Under the pieces are notes generated by a model. The model saw nothing but the letters and a program-made list of their open reading frames with translations, did no database searches and had not been told where the DNA came from. From positions 4,618-10,151 of the forward strand of contig DLYJ01000131.1 of the NCBI GenBank assembly GCA_003447785.1: 5,534 nucleotides of DNA. Direction: 5' to 3'. The stretch is from Treponema sp. (GTDB taxonomy: Bacteria > Spirochaetota > Spirochaetia > Treponematales > Treponemataceae). Shown in pieces: positions 5,137 through 5,534 of this stretch. Each line of letters begins with the position of its first letter. The first letter of the stretch is position 1. The position numbers were made by a program, and so were the translations under genes.

Positions 5137-5534
5137 ATGAAACGCACAGGCTCGCAAATTATCACTACTCTTCTGGAAATGGAAGGAATCAAAGTAGTTG
5201 CAGGAATTCCGGGCGGCTCGATTCTGCCGCTCTATGATGAATTAAACAAATCTTCGATTCATCACGTCCTCGTGCGTCAGGAACAGGCAGCAGGCTTTAT
5301 CGCACAGGGAATTGCCCGCACAACGGGGCTCCCGGCGGTTTGTATGGCTACCTCAGGCCCGGGTGCCATGAACCTTTTGACTTCGATTGCAGACGCAAGA
5401 TGCGACTCAGTTCCAATCATCGCAATCACAGGGCAGGTAAACACAAGCCTGATTGGTACAGATGCCTTCCAGGAAGCAGATACCTTCGGACTCTCGTTTC
5501 CGATTACAAAACACAGTATCGCAGTAAAAAAACC
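5137..5534 (+). CDS. ilvB: Acetolactate synthase large subunit, copy 2 (3' end outside window)
   Basis: The first 132 codons plus two bases of a second acetolactate synthase large subunit, about a quarter of the usual length, cut by the right edge. Visible parts of the pyrimidine-binding domain are AGIPGGSILPLYDEL (22-36), the catalytic Glu49 in VRQEQAAGFIAQGIAR (46-61), MATSGPGAMNL (70-80) and GTDAFQEADTFG (107-118). These resemble E. coli IlvB more than copy 1 does; copy 1 has GYPGGNIL and HEQAAAHAADGYAR at the same places. Position 48 is Gln where most of the family has His (RQEQ instead of RHEQ). The gene lies behind the attenuator described at 4945-5096, so its expression probably falls when Val and Leu are plentiful. 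A small subunit gene may follow outside the window. The anabolic type is likely from the attenuator and sequence. Confidence 0.93.
   Translation, partial: MKRTGSQIITTLLEMEGIKVVAGIPGGSILPLYDELNKSSIHHVLVRQEQAAGFIAQGIARTTGLPAVCMATSGPGAMNLLTSIADARCDSVPIIAITGQVNTSLIGTDAFQEADTFGLSFPITKHSIAVKK

Noticed and set aside
1..5534. CRISPR array, tRNA or rRNA genes, insertion sequences, phage genes
   Set aside because: No regularly spaced repeats, no tRNA-like cloverleaf and no transposase or integrase motifs were seen on either strand.

Overview
The window holds a branched-chain amino acid (valine/leucine/isoleucine) biosynthesis locus from a bacterium of moderate GC content. Its promoters match the sigma70 consensus (TTGACA/TATAAT-like) and its Shine-Dalgarno sites are purine rich (AGAGGT, AAGGAG). 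I cannot fix the organism from sequence alone. Codon and intergenic style would fit a Treponema-like spirochaete or another anaerobe with this base composition, but that is a low-confidence impression.

Layout: (1) positions 1-1425, minus strand, carry the first 475 codons of an acetolactate synthase large subunit (ilvB copy 1). (2) Positions 1426-1556 are a divergent promoter region. The two -35 boxes touch at 1520/1521, and an 18-bp perfect palindrome covers the -10 box and predicted start of the ilvB promoter. (3) Positions 1557-2879, plus strand, encode a 440-residue ATP-grasp enzyme of unknown substrate whose mRNA is probably leaderless. (4) Positions 2850-2904 form a long imperfect inverted repeat across two converging stop codons. 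(5) Positions 2903-3058, minus strand, encode a 51-residue acidic protein, 9 nt after ilvD. (6) Positions 3068-4756, minus strand, are a complete ilvD (dihydroxy-acid dehydratase) with its own promoter. (7) Positions 4815-4908 show no gene or site I can support. (8) Positions 4909-5136, plus strand, look like a complete translational attenuator. They contain a promoter, a 27-codon Val/Leu-rich leader peptide, a candidate antiterminator and an intrinsic terminator. (9) Positions 5137-5534 carry the first 132 codons of a second, different acetolactate synthase large subunit (ilvB copy 2).

Functionally, acetolactate synthase (IlvB, normally with the small subunit IlvN, not seen here) makes acetolactate and acetohydroxybutyrate. 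IlvC (not in the window) converts these to dihydroxyacids, and IlvD dehydrates them to the keto acids that precede valine, leucine and isoleucine. The two synthase copies seem to be controlled differently: copy 1 by a promoter with a possible operator, copy 2 by an attenuator that would sense charged Val and Leu tRNA. The attenuator, with a leader peptide that probably begins at the first base of the transcript, is the most interesting element here.
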